Below the pieces are notes generated by a model. It did not search any database, was not told the DNA's origin, and saw nothing but the letters and a program-made list of their open reading frames with translations. Positions 1 to 10,334 of a stretch of DNA of 64,000 bases are shown piece after piece. The position numbers and the translations under genes are program-made. This DNA comes from Vreelandella nanhaiensis (GTDB lineage: Bacteria > Pseudomonadota > Gammaproteobacteria > Pseudomonadales > Halomonadaceae). Where the stretch lies: contig NZ_RZHF01000004.1 of assembly GCF_003990185.1 (NCBI RefSeq), positions 434,001-498,000 on the forward strand, given 5' to 3'. The number at the start of each line of letters is the position of its first letter. The first letter of the stretch is position 1.

Positions 1-1
1 T

Positions 2-1135
2 ACGGTGGTGTTCACTCTGACCGAGCCTTTCGGCCCGTTCCTGCTCTCTTTTGAAGCGGGCACCTTCACCATGGTGCCGGAACACCTTTACGCAGGCACC
101 GACTTCCGCAACAACGAACATAATGACCATCCTATCGGCACTGGCCCCTTTAAGTTTGCCAACTGGGAGCGGGGCACAGTGATTAAGCTGGTTAAAAACG
201 ACGACTACTACGAAGAGGGCCTGCCTTATCTTGATGGCGTCAACTGGCATGTTATTCCCGACGGTGGTTCACGTGCGGTGGCCTTTGAAAATGGCACGAT
301 TGATGTATTGCCAAGCGGCACCGTTGAAAACTTTGATATTCCGCGCTTATCCGAGATGGATAACGTCTGTGTGACTGAAGAGGGCCATGAGTACTTCAGC
401 CCCTACTCCATGCTATGGATGAACAATCGCGAAGGCCCCACTGCCGACAAACGCTTCCGCCAGGCGGTGATGTACGCCATGGATCGTGAGTTTGCCCGTA
501 ATGTTCTGTGGAATGGTTTAGGCAAAGTGCCTCTCTCGGCTTTCGGCTCCAATGCCCGTTTTCAGGATGACACGCTAGAACCTTACGACTATAACCCTGA
601 GCGCGCCCGTGAGCTGTTGGAGGAAATGGGCTACGACGGCGAAGAAGTCACTATCCTGCCGTTGCCCTACGGAGAAACCTGGACCCGCTGGGCCGAGGCC
701 GTTCAGCAAAACCTGCGCGAAGTAGGTATCAACGTTCGCACGCAAGCCACCGATGTAGGCGGCTGGAATCAGCGTCTGGGCGACTGGGATTACGACCTCG
801 CCTTTACCTACCTGTACCAGTATGGCGACCCAGCGCTGGGGATTTCACGCACTTACCTTTCCGACAACATCGCCAAGGGGTCGCCCTGGAATAATGTGGA
901 AGGGTATGAAAACGCGCGTGTTGATGAACTTTTCAACGAAGCCGCTACCGCTTATCCGGATTCAGAGCGAGAAGCACTCTATAAAGAAGTGCAAGAGATC
1001 CTGCATGAAGATGTGCCCGTTGGCTGGCTGATGGAACTGGGCTTTCCGACCCTCTACCGCTGCGATGTGAAAGACCTCGTCAACTCTAGCGTAGGGCTGA
1101 ACGAAGGCTTCAGGGATGCCTGGCTAGACCGCTAA
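2..1135 (+). CDS. Peptide ABC transporter substrate-binding protein (5' partial)
   Basis: C-terminal 377 codons of a family-5 extracellular solute-binding protein (DppA/OppA type). These periplasmic proteins deliver oligopeptides or related solutes to the permease encoded next door. The frame is open from the first bases, so the true start and signal peptide lie upstream of the window. The stretch reading HPIGTGPFKFANWE and the later FRQAVMYAMDRE are typical of family-5 lobes. Full members are about 500-550 aa, so roughly the first third is missing. The gene is followed after 61 bp by the permease genes, forming one operon. The ligand cannot be told from sequence; neighbouring oxidoreductase and aminotransferase genes hint at a peptide or amino-acid derivative. 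Confidence 0.9.
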   Translation, partial: TVVFTLTEPFGPFLLSFEAGTFTMVPEHLYAGTDFRNNEHNDHPIGTGPFKFANWERGTVIKLVKNDDYYEEGLPYLDGVNWHVIPDGGSRAVAFENGTIDVLPSGTVENFDIPRLSEMDNVCVTEEGHEYFSPYSMLWMNNREGPTADKRFRQAVMYAMDREFARNVLWNGLGKVPLSAFGSNARFQDDTLEPYDYNPERARELLEEMGYDGEEVTILPLPYGETWTRWAEAVQQNLREVGINVRTQATDVGGWNQRLGDWDYDLAFTYLYQYGDPALGISRTYLSDNIAKGSPWNNVEGYENARVDELFNEAATAYPDSEREALYKEVQEILHEDVPVGWLMELGFPTLYRCDVKDLVNSSVGLNEGFRDAWLDR

Positions 1136-1196
1136 GCCAAGCTCGTCCAGGTAGCGCAAGCTGCCTGGGCGCTCTATTGCTGTCAGGAAAATACTC

Positions 1197-2174
1197 ATGC
1201 TTTATGCCCGCTTAATTATCATGCGGCTTTTCAAAGCCGTAATAGTGCTGTTCTTAATCGTGATTCTTAATTTTTTGCTCATCCAACTGGCCCCTGGCGA
1301 CCCCGCAGCAATTCTGGCCGGTGAAGCGGGTGCTGCCGACCAGGAGTTTCTCAACCAGCTGCGCGAACGCTTCGGGCTTGACCAGCCCATGTATGTTCAG
1401 CTGTGGCGCTATGTCTCGGGTATCGCGATGCTCGATTTCGGCTACTCGTATCGGCTTGGCGTCCCGGTATTTGATCTGATCATGGCGCGGCTACCTGCGA
1501 CTTTACTGCTCACCGGCACGGCTTTTCTAATCTCGCTGGTATTGGGCATTATTGCGGGCTCGATGGCCGCAGCACGGGTTAAAAAGCCCTCCGGCTCGAT
1601 TATTATGGCGCTAGCACTAGTGTTCTACGCCACGCCGCTGTTCTGGGTCGCTTTGATGTCGGTGTTAGTGTTTTCCGTCTATCTAGACTGGCTACCGGCC
1701 TACGGCTTTTATACGGTTGGCGCTGGTTACACCGGTTTTGCCCTGATACTGGATGTCGCAAAACATCTGATACTCCCCGCCACAACCCTCGCGCTGTTTT
1801 TTATGGCGATCTACACCCGGATGACTCGTACGTCCATGCTGGACGCCGCCCAGCAGGACTACGTTAAAACCGCCCGAGCAAAAGGTTTAAAACCCAGCAT
1901 TATTCAGCGTCGCCACGTGCTGCGAAATGCCCTGCTTCCCATTATTACTCTGGCAGGCTTACAGGCCGGGCAAATGGTGGGCGGTGCGATTCTGACGGAA
2001 ACCGTATTTGCCTGGCCGGGCATCGGCCGGCTGATGTTCGAGGCGCTTCAACAGCGCGATTACAACCTGCTGCTAGGCATTTTCTTCTTCTCTGCTGCAC
2101 TGGTCATTGTCTTCAATATTATTACCGACCTGGTGTACCGCTTGGCTGATCCGCGTATCAAGGGGGCCTCATGA
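1197..2174 (+). CDS. Peptide ABC transporter permease (DppB type)
   Basis: Inner-membrane permease of the DppB/OppB family, 325 aa, about six hydrophobic segments. The first (residues about 10-30) is followed by the periplasmic stretch QLAPGDPAAILAGE typical of DppB proteins. The EAA loop that contacts the ATPase is visible near residues 210-235 (YVKTARAKGL). The ATG at 1197 has an AGGAAAA stretch just upstream. The 3' end overlaps the next permease by 4 bp (ATGA), implying translational coupling. It forms the heterodimeric channel with the DppC-type protein. Confidence 0.93.
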   Translation: MLYARLIIMRLFKAVIVLFLIVILNFLLIQLAPGDPAAILAGEAGAADQEFLNQLRERFGLDQPMYVQLWRYVSGIAMLDFGYSYRLGVPVFDLIMARLPATLLLTGTAFLISLVLGIIAGSMAAARVKKPSGSIIMALALVFYATPLFWVALMSVLVFSVYLDWLPAYGFYTVGAGYTGFALILDVAKHLILPATTLALFFMAIYTRMTRTSMLDAAQQDYVKTARAKGLKPSIIQRRHVLRNALLPIITLAGLQAGQMVGGAILTETVFAWPGIGRLMFEALQQRDYNLLLGIFFFSAALVIVFNIITDLVYRLADPRIKGAS

Positions 2175-3004
2175 GCTTTTTCGCACGCTTTGCGCAGAAC
2201 CGTGGTGCCCTGGTGGGGCTGATTATCCTGCTGATGATTATCGCTATGGCGATTCTTGCCCCGCTGCTGTTTCCTGAATCTCCCTGGCGCATGGTGCAAC
2301 GTCCCTTCCTGCCCCCCTTATCTCAGGAAGGTTTTCCTCTAGGCACCGATACCATGGGCCGCAACGTGGCCGCAGGCCTAATGCATGGCGCCTGGGTATC
2401 GCTGCTGATTGGCCTGGTATCTACCAGCGTGGCGCTGTTGATTGGCGTACCGCTAGGCGCCATTGCAGGCTATTACGGCGGGCTGATTGATGACATTCTG
2501 ATGCGCTTCACCGAGTTCTTTCAGACTATTCCTAACTTTGCCCTGGCCATTGTGCTGGTCGCCATTATGCAGCCCAGCGTTACCTCCATTGTACTGGCCA
2601 TCGCCTTGGTGAGTTGGCCTCCCGTGGCTCGCCTGGTGCGCGCTGAATTTATGTCTCTGCGCAACCGCGAGTATGTGGAGGCTGCCCGCTTAGTGGGGCA
2701 AACCAACACCACTATTATATTGCGCCAAATCCTGCCCAATACGCTTTCCCCGATTATTGTGCTGGCATCACTGATGGTGGCCACCGCGATTTTGCTCGAA
2801 TCCTCTCTGTCGTTTCTCGGCCTGGGCGACCCTAACGTGATGTCCTGGGGCTATATGATTGGTGCGGCCCGCACCGTGATCCGTCAGGCGTGGTGGCTAA
2901 GCTTCTTCCCCGGTGTGGCCATTCTTCTGACCGTACTGGCGCTTAACCTAGTGGGCGAAGGCTTGGATGATGCCCTGAATCCCAAACTTTCCCGCGAGCG
3001 CTAG
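2171..3004 (+). CDS. Peptide ABC transporter permease (DppC type)
   Basis: Second permease subunit, 277 aa, DppC/OppC family. It has an N-terminal TM segment (about residues 15-35), then FPLGTDTMGRNV, the conserved periplasmic motif of DppC proteins. Five further hydrophobic segments and an EAA loop reading YVEAARLVGQTN follow. It begins inside the stop codon of the preceding permease. Only 9 bp separate it from the ATPase gene, so permeases and ATPase are co-expressed. Confidence 0.93.
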   Translation: MSFFARFAQNRGALVGLIILLMIIAMAILAPLLFPESPWRMVQRPFLPPLSQEGFPLGTDTMGRNVAAGLMHGAWVSLLIGLVSTSVALLIGVPLGAIAGYYGGLIDDILMRFTEFFQTIPNFALAIVLVAIMQPSVTSIVLAIALVSWPPVARLVRAEFMSLRNREYVEAARLVGQTNTTIILRQILPNTLSPIIVLASLMVATAILLESSLSFLGLGDPNVMSWGYMIGAARTVIRQAWWLSFFPGVAILLTVLALNLVGEGLDDALNPKLSRER

Positions 3005-3013
3005 GAGCTTTTC

Positions 3014-4645
<1,632 letters not shown>

Positions 4646-4677
4646 CGGAAAGGCCCATTAATTCTTAAGGATAATCA

Positions 4678-6060
4678 GTGCAAATAAGTCTAGAAACACT
4701 GCGCAACATAGTGGGCGCTGCCCATGTTATCACCGGCGATGATGTGGCTAATCGCCAGGAAGACTGGATGACCGGTGCGCTTTGCCATGCCGGTGCCATT
4801 GTACGCCCTGCCGATACCGGCCAGTTATCGGCCGTTATGCGTGCCTGCTTTGAACTCAAGCAACCCGTCGTCACTCACGGCGGGCTCACCGGCTTGGTGC
4901 ATGGCGCTGAAACCAGCCCCGATGAGCTGGTGATCTCTCTTGAACGCATGACCGCCATTGAGGAGATAGACCGAGTCGGCGGCACGCTGACGGTACAGGC
5001 AGGCGCCCCGCTGCAACGGGTACAGGAAGCGGCAAGCGAGGCAGGACTGCAGTTCCCACTGGACCTTGGCGCGCGGGGCAGCTGTACCATCGGCGGCAAT
5101 ATTGCCACCAACGCAGGAGGTGTTCGGGTTATTCGCTACGGCATGATGCGCCAACAGGTTTTAGGTCTTGAAGCCGTAATGGCCGATGGCCGCGTGGTTA
5201 GCTCCATGAATCGCATGCTGAAAAACAACGCTGGATTTGATCTTAAGCAGCTGTTTATCGGCAGCGAAGGCACCCTGGGGATTGTGACCCGCGCCGTGCT
5301 GCGTTTGCAGCCGCCCATGCCCATTGAGCAGACAGCGCTGGTCGCCTGCCCGTCGTTTGATGCACTTACCGAGCTGCTCGGCCATATGGGTAAAACACTG
5401 GGCGGCAGCCTCGGCGCCTTTGAAGTCATGTGGCAGAACCACTACCGCCTACTCACCGAGACAACGGGACGCCACGCCCCACCGATCCCTACTGACCACC
5501 CTTTTTACGTGATCATCGAAGGGGTAGGCAGTGATGAAGCCCGCCTTGAAGCACAGTTTAGTGAAGCGCTGGAGCAGGCGCTGGAACGTGAATTGATCGT
5601 CGATGCCGTGATTGCCCAGTCGGACACACAGCGCGCTGGCCTTTGGGCTATCCGTGAGGATATTGAGGGGCTGGTCAAAGGATTAGCGCCGGTACTAACC
5701 TTTGACGTCAGCCTGCCGATTGTTGATATGCAGCACTACACCGATACGCTGGAAACGCAGTTGTTGCAGCGCTGGCCAAATGGCCGCTTAGTCGTGTTTG
5801 GCCATTTGGGCGATGGTAACCTGCATATCTCCATCAGCGTCGGTAGCCATGACCCTGACGTGCGCCGCGCCGTCGAAGCGCTGGTTTATGAACCGCTTCA
5901 GGCCCTGGGCGGGTCCGTTTCAGCAGAACACGGTATCGGGATTGAAAAGCGCGCCTGGCTTAGCACCTGCCGGACCAGCGCTGAAATTGAGCTAATGCAG
6001 ACGCTCAAACAGGCACTTGACCCCCACTGCCTGCTGAATCGCGGTAAAGTCTTGGCTTAA
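4678..6060 (+). CDS. FAD-linked 2-hydroxyacid dehydrogenase (GlcD/D2HGDH-like)
   Basis: 460 aa flavoprotein of the VAO/PCMH family with an FAD-oxidase C domain. Members oxidise D-2-hydroxyacids such as D-lactate, glycolate or D-2-hydroxyglutarate and pass electrons to a carrier. The FAD-binding part shows the THGGLTGLVHGAE loop, GNIATNAGG near residue 140 and GSEGTLGIVT. The C-terminal domain has GHLGDGNLHI and SAEHGIG, the metal/substrate region of D2HGDH-type enzymes. The GTG start at 4678 is chosen because AAGG lies 7 bp upstream and the fold starts directly after. It is the fifth gene of the peptide-transport operon, suggesting that the imported compound yields a 2-hydroxyacid. Exact substrate unknown. 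Confidence 0.85.
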   Translation: MQISLETLRNIVGAAHVITGDDVANRQEDWMTGALCHAGAIVRPADTGQLSAVMRACFELKQPVVTHGGLTGLVHGAETSPDELVISLERMTAIEEIDRVGGTLTVQAGAPLQRVQEAASEAGLQFPLDLGARGSCTIGGNIATNAGGVRVIRYGMMRQQVLGLEAVMADGRVVSSMNRMLKNNAGFDLKQLFIGSEGTLGIVTRAVLRLQPPMPIEQTALVACPSFDALTELLGHMGKTLGGSLGAFEVMWQNHYRLLTETTGRHAPPIPTDHPFYVIIEGVGSDEARLEAQFSEALEQALERELIVDAVIAQSDTQRAGLWAIREDIEGLVKGLAPVLTFDVSLPIVDMQHYTDTLETQLLQRWPNGRLVVFGHLGDGNLHISISVGSHDPDVRRAVEALVYEPLQALGGSVSAEHGIGIEKRAWLSTCRTSAEIELMQTLKQALDPHCLLNRGKVLA

Positions 6061-6088
6061 CTATTAGTTTTGTTTTTAGGATATCAAC

Positions 6089-7198
6089 ATGCCTCGCTAC
6101 CCCGACCACCTTACAGGTGTTGGCCCGGTTAATCCTTTTCCGGGTATTAAAGTGCTTGAGCGCCGCCTTGGCCGAGAGATCCCACATCAGCTGGGTTCAA
6201 ACGAAGGCCTGGATATGCCCCACCGGGCGCTGCGCGAGCATTTTGGTGATGCCCTGGCTAAACACGCTTACGGCTACGGCGATGCCGAAGCCTTGGGTGT
6301 GCGCCAGCGGCTGAGCGCGCAGCAGGGCATTCTCCTTGATCATATGCTGGTGGATGCCGGGGCTGACAGCCTGATTGCACTGGCCGTGCGCACTACCTGT
6401 GAGCCCGGCGCCATGGTCGTGTGTACGGCGGGCACCTACCCCACCTTTGGCTATTTTGCCAAGGGGCAAGGCTGTCGGCTGGTTGAACCTAGCTACCATG
6501 AAGCGCCGGGCGTGTTGGCACCTGACCTGGAAGCGCTGGCCACAGCGGCGCATCAGGAAAACGCGCGCCTGGTGTATCTTGCTAATCCGGATAACCCCAG
6601 CGGCCATCTGCATAGCGATAGCGCAATTCTCAAGCTGCGCGAGGCGCTGCCGGACACCTGCTGGCTGTTGCTGGACGAAGCGTATGGGGATTTTCGTGAT
6701 GACGCGGGAAGCGAGTTTGCGGCCAAAGCGCTGCCCGGCGTGATTCGCCTGCGCACGCTCTCGAAAGCCCACGGCTTAGCGGGGCTGCGCATTGGCTACG
6801 CGATTGCAGAACCTGCCGTGCTTGCCATGATGATGAAGGTGCGTATTCACTATGCAGTGTCGACACTGACGCTGGCCGCGGCTGAAGTAGTGCTCGACCA
6901 CCCTGAAGAAGTAAATCAGCACGTCGCTGATGTAAAAGCGCGCCGCGAGCAGTTGGCCGAGCACTTTCGCGCCCTGGGAGCCGATGTGCTGCCGAGTGCC
7001 ACCAACTTTATTGGCATCCGCCTGCAAAGCGCAGACATTGCCGCAACGGTGCATCAACAACTACTGGCAGAAGGCGTGCTGGTTGCACGACTGGCGCACC
7101 CAGAACTTTCCAACGTAATACGCATTACCGCCGTGGCGGATGCTCTAACGCCTGGGCGGCTGGCGATTCTTGAACAGGCCATTAAAGCGCACGCTTGA
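6089..7198 (+). CDS. PLP-dependent aminotransferase, class I/II (HisC-like)
   Basis: 369 aa fold-type I aminotransferase resembling histidinol-phosphate aminotransferases. Visible motifs are ANPDNPSG (PLP-binding Asn), LLLDEAYGDF (Asp pairing with the pyridine nitrogen) and TLSKAHGLAGLRIGY with the Schiff-base Lys at about residue 226. ATG 6089 has AGGA 7 bp upstream. It ends the plus-strand operon after the FAD enzyme. Neither a his operon nor other histidine genes are nearby, so a catabolic role (converting an amino acid from imported material to a keto acid, or the reverse) is more likely than histidine synthesis. Family assignment firm, substrate unknown. Confidence 0.85.
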   Translation: MPRYPDHLTGVGPVNPFPGIKVLERRLGREIPHQLGSNEGLDMPHRALREHFGDALAKHAYGYGDAEALGVRQRLSAQQGILLDHMLVDAGADSLIALAVRTTCEPGAMVVCTAGTYPTFGYFAKGQGCRLVEPSYHEAPGVLAPDLEALATAAHQENARLVYLANPDNPSGHLHSDSAILKLREALPDTCWLLLDEAYGDFRDDAGSEFAAKALPGVIRLRTLSKAHGLAGLRIGYAIAEPAVLAMMMKVRIHYAVSTLTLAAAEVVLDHPEEVNQHVADVKARREQLAEHFRALGADVLPSATNFIGIRLQSADIAATVHQQLLAEGVLVARLAHPELSNVIRITAVADALTPGRLAILEQAIKAHA

Positions 7199-7211
7199 TC
7201 CGCTAACTTTC

Positions 7212-7237
7212 TTAACCCCGGCTTAAGCCGGGGTTAA
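7212..7237. terminator. Bidirectional terminator palindrome between convergent operons
   Basis: A 26-bp perfect palindrome (ends TTAACCCC / GGGGTTAA, centre GGCTTAAGCC) lies where the plus-strand transporter operon meets the minus-strand cluster. It overlaps the TAA stop of the aminotransferase at 7223. The T-tract is short, so it is called from the GC-rich stem and convergent position. Confidence 0.6.
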
Positions 7238-8179
7238 CCAGTGCTTGAACTCCTCCAGTTCACCGCGTACTGCCTGGCGATATAAGCCCTGCAGCTGGGC
7301 CGTCACGCTGTCTTGGCTAATCGGTTCGCGGGCAGGCGGCGCGCCTGCGCGAACACCTATCCGACGTCCATCAAGCTCTCTAAGTGGGAGTATTTCCGCG
7401 GCGGTACCGGTTAAAAAAGCCTCATCGGCGGTATACAGCTCATCGCGGGTAATTCTGCGCTCGCGTACTTCAATCCCCAGCACCTGTTGCGCTAGCTGAA
7501 TCACGCTATCCCGGGTAATTCCCTGCAGGCACGAGGTCACCTCGGGCGTGTGCAGTACGCCATCGCGAAGCAGAAAGACATTAGCTGCCGAGGCTTCGGC
7601 CACATAGCCCTCGGGGTCGAGCATGATGGTTTCATCAAAACCAGCTTTCACGGCGGTGTTGAGCGCCAGCATCGAGTTGACGTAGTGGCCGCTGGTCTTG
7701 GCGCGACACAGGCTGATATTCACATGATGGCGTGCCCAGGAAGACGTTAGCGCACGCAGCCCGTGGGTGGCGGCCTGGGGTGAGATATATGGCCCCAAAT
7801 CCCAAGCGGCCACCATCACATGGGTCGTCAGCCCCTGGGCGCGTAGCCCCAGGCCTTCTGCGCCTAAAAACACGGTGGGCTTTAAGTAGGCATTGCTCAG
7901 GCCGTTTTTACTCAGGCACTCGCGCTGGGCAGTTATGATTTCAGCCTCGCTAAACGGCAGCGGGACATCCAGCGCATGGGCGCTTTCCGCCAAGCGACGC
8001 GTGTGTTCTGCTACCCGAAAAAGATGTGTGCCAGTAGCGCCAGCGTAGGCGCGTACACCCTCAAAACAGCCCATGCCGTAATGCAGGGTATGGGTAAACA
8101 GATGCACCTTGGCCTCGCGCCATTCGCGCCATTCACCGTCCTGCCAAATCCAGCCATCGCGATCATAAAGCGGTGTCAT
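7223..8179 (-). CDS. Branched-chain amino acid aminotransferase family protein
   Basis: 318 aa fold-type IV PLP aminotransferase of the IlvE family. It has LHYGMGCFEGVRAY near residue 35, the Schiff-base Lys in CRAKTSGHYVNSMLA near residue 160, and EASAANVFLL and FLTGTAAEI in the PLP-phosphate region. The start is placed at ATG 8179 (MTPLYDRDG) rather than further upstream. A GGGAGAG Shine-Dalgarno lies 8 bp before it, and homologues begin with this IWQDGEW-like strand. It overlaps the upstream amidohydrolase gene by 17 bp. It may be the housekeeping IlvE or a paralogue dedicated to this catabolic cluster; its place at the end of the amidohydrolase/TRAP operon favours the latter. Confidence 0.85.
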   Translation of the reverse strand: MTPLYDRDGWIWQDGEWREWREAKVHLFTHTLHYGMGCFEGVRAYAGATGTHLFRVAEHTRRLAESAHALDVPLPFSEAEIITAQRECLSKNGLSNAYLKPTVFLGAEGLGLRAQGLTTHVMVAAWDLGPYISPQAATHGLRALTSSWARHHVNISLCRAKTSGHYVNSMLALNTAVKAGFDETIMLDPEGYVAEASAANVFLLRDGVLHTPEVTSCLQGITRDSVIQLAQQVLGIEVRERRITRDELYTADEAFLTGTAAEILPLRELDGRRIGVRAGAPPAREPISQDSVTAQLQGLYRQAVRGELEEFKHWLTPA

Positions 8180-9278
8180 GCATGCTCTCCCATTGTTGGC
8201 GCCAGCCATCAATCAGAACCTGCTGGTGCGGCTGCAAGGCCTGATATCCCCAGGCAGCGATTTCATCATTCTGCGGGTCGGGTACGCCAAGCGCGCTGCC
8301 CGCCAGAGTTTGGATAACGGCGTGGCCGCATAACGGAACGTAGCCTTCTGAATAGCCGCCTTCGTGCACAAAGACGAGCTTACCTGCGCAGCAGCGCTCA
8401 GCCAGCGCTTTAAGCTGGGCCGTCATGCGCGCGAAGGCGGCGCTGTTGAGCAGCATTTTGCCCAGCGGGTCCTTGGCGCAGGCGTCATAGCCACACGCCA
8501 CTGCGATTAAATCCGGCGCGAAGGCTTTAAGCGCTGGCAAAATAAGCGTTTCCATCGCGTATTCATAAGCCCCCAAACCACAGCCGGGAGGCAGCGGCAG
8601 GTTGAGGTTGGCACCCACACCGGCCCCTTCGCCCTGCTCCGCAAAGTGCCCGGTTTCCAGCGGATAATTGGCCGCCTGATGCACCGAGACTGTCAACACG
8701 TCAGGCTCGGCGTAAAACGCCGCCTGTTGGCCATTGCCGTGATGAACATCCCAGTCGAGAATTGCCACCCGCTTCGCCTGGCCCAGGGCACGTACGCGCA
8801 TGACTGCAACAGGAATATTGCCTAATAAGCAGAACCCCCGCCCCTGATCTGCTTCCGCGTGATGCCCCGGCGGGCGGCACAGGGCATAGGCATTGTTGAC
8901 CTGCCCCAGCGCCACGGCTTCTACCGCCGCGATAGCCAGCCCCGCCGATTGGCGAGCGGCGGCCCAACTGCCTGGCATAAACGGGGCACAGTCGCCGCCG
9001 TTACCGCCCAGCGCCTGGTCGCCTGCCTGCAGCGCCTCTAAATAGCGCGGGGTGTGAAAACGGAGCAGATCATCCAGGCTGGCCGCCGGCGGTTTGGCCA
9101 CGTGGAGTTCGTCGATCAAACCGCTAACTTCCAGAATGTTTTTAAGCCGCCGCTTGCTTTCAGGGCTTTCCGAGGCGGCCTGGGGCTGCAAAAACTCGCC
9201 AGGGGCAGAAAACACCCCTATCGCGCCCTGATCATGCCAAAAGCAGCGCTCGTGCCAGTAAAAGCCGGTTGTGTTCAT
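8163..9278 (-). CDS. HDAC-superfamily amidohydrolase (class II-like)
   Basis: 371 aa zinc-dependent deacetylase of the arginase/HDAC fold. Catalytic elements are intact: RPPGHH with tandem His at 139-140, DWDVHHGNG with metal-binding Asp177 and His179, GYDA with Asp265, and EGGY with Tyr309. Bacterial members remove acyl groups from small amines (acetylpolyamines or other N-acetylated substrates) more often than from proteins. Its start overlaps the preceding, related amidohydrolase gene by 4 bp (ATGA), so the two paralogues are co-translated. No signal peptide: cytoplasmic. Substrate unknown, but TRAP import upstream and an aminotransferase downstream suggest N-acylated amine catabolism. Confidence 0.87.
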   Translation of the reverse strand: MNTTGFYWHERCFWHDQGAIGVFSAPGEFLQPQAASESPESKRRLKNILEVSGLIDELHVAKPPAASLDDLLRFHTPRYLEALQAGDQALGGNGGDCAPFMPGSWAAARQSAGLAIAAVEAVALGQVNNAYALCRPPGHHAEADQGRGFCLLGNIPVAVMRVRALGQAKRVAILDWDVHHGNGQQAAFYAEPDVLTVSVHQAANYPLETGHFAEQGEGAGVGANLNLPLPPGCGLGAYEYAMETLILPALKAFAPDLIAVACGYDACAKDPLGKMLLNSAAFARMTAQLKALAERCCAGKLVFVHEGGYSEGYVPLCGHAVIQTLAGSALGVPDPQNDEIAAWGYQALQPHQQVLIDGWRQQWESMHDTAL

Positions 9279-10306
9279 GACGCAAAGCCCTGCATAAAGG
9301 CAGCCAAGTTGGCGCTGAGATGCTTGGTCGGATAGCCACCTTCCTGGATAATTACCGTGGGCAGCGCCAACGCCGCCAAGCGCCTGCCGACGTCGATAAA
9401 CGCTCCAGTCTCCACATTCAGGCCCGCTAGCGGGTCATCCTTATGGGCATCCAGGCCTAGCGCGACGACCACGGCTTCGGGCTCATAGCGCTGCAGGTGA
9501 TCAATCAAGACCGCCAGTGCGTCTAAATACACCTCGCCATTGCTACCAACTGGCAGGGGCAAGTTAACGTTGGTATCCAGGCCTTCACCACAGCCCTCTT
9601 CATCGGCACCACCCCAGAAAAACGGGTAGAAGTCGCTGGGGTCGGCGTGTAGCGAACCGGTCCAGACATCGCTTCTTGAGTAAAAGATATCCTGGGTGCC
9701 GTTTCCGTGGTGGAGATCCACATCAATGATGGCCACTTTGGCATAGCGCTCGCGAAGTACGGTGGCGGCAAGCCCTGCATTGTTTAGCAGGCAAAAACCA
9801 CCTGCGCGCTCCGGCCCCGCGTGATGACCCGGCGGGCGACACAGCGCATACGCGCTGGGCGCGCCGTTCAACACCTCTTCTGCTGCTGCTTCGGCCGTGG
9901 CTGCCGAGGCCAGCGCCCCACGAAAACTGGTTGCGCTCAATGGGCAGGCCATATCATGCAGATGCCACCCGGCCTGGCCAATAGGGTGGCGTGGGTAGTG
10001 ATGACCACCCCCGCAAGGATGGATATTGGGGGCGACGAACTCAGCAGCATTGGGGAGTTCCTGCCAGCGCTTGTAGATAGTCTCGAGAAAGCGCAGATAG
10101 CGCGGGGTATGGATCCGTTCCAAGCGCTTGCGCAGCGTGGGTGAATCGGCTTCTAAAGGTTCATTCAGCGTAAGTCCTGCGCTGGCCAAGCCCTGGGTAA
10201 GCAGCTCGGCACGCACCGGGCCTTCTGGCGATGGTGCAGGCTGGCCGCGAAGCAGAAAGGTCGGCGGCGCGTGGTAGGCTTGATCGGGGTGGTAAAAACA
10301 TTTCAT
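9275..10306 (-). CDS. HDAC-superfamily amidohydrolase (acetylpolyamine amidohydrolase-like)
   Basis: 343 aa when started at ATG 10306 (MKCFYHPDQ), close to the usual length of acetylpolyamine amidohydrolases. Zinc and charge-relay residues are all present: RPPGHH (His161-162), DVDLHHGNG (Asp197, His199), GLDA (Asp286) and EGGY (Tyr325). The stretch WGGADEEGCGEG matches the flexible region of polyamine deacetylases. The enzyme would hydrolyse N-acetylated polyamines or similar cationic amides to acetate plus free amine. It lies 28 bp after the TRAP permease gene, with only a weak ribosome-binding site. A further upstream start would run into the TRAP gene and add unrelated residues. Confidence 0.85.
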   Translation of the reverse strand: MKCFYHPDQAYHAPPTFLLRGQPAPSPEGPVRAELLTQGLASAGLTLNEPLEADSPTLRKRLERIHTPRYLRFLETIYKRWQELPNAAEFVAPNIHPCGGGHHYPRHPIGQAGWHLHDMACPLSATSFRGALASAATAEAAAEEVLNGAPSAYALCRPPGHHAGPERAGGFCLLNNAGLAATVLRERYAKVAIIDVDLHHGNGTQDIFYSRSDVWTGSLHADPSDFYPFFWGGADEEGCGEGLDTNVNLPLPVGSNGEVYLDALAVLIDHLQRYEPEAVVVALGLDAHKDDPLAGLNVETGAFIDVGRRLAALALPTVIIQEGGYPTKHLSANLAAFMQGFAS

Positions 10307-10334
10307 GGTCAAGTTCGCAATCCTTGGCAGCCCG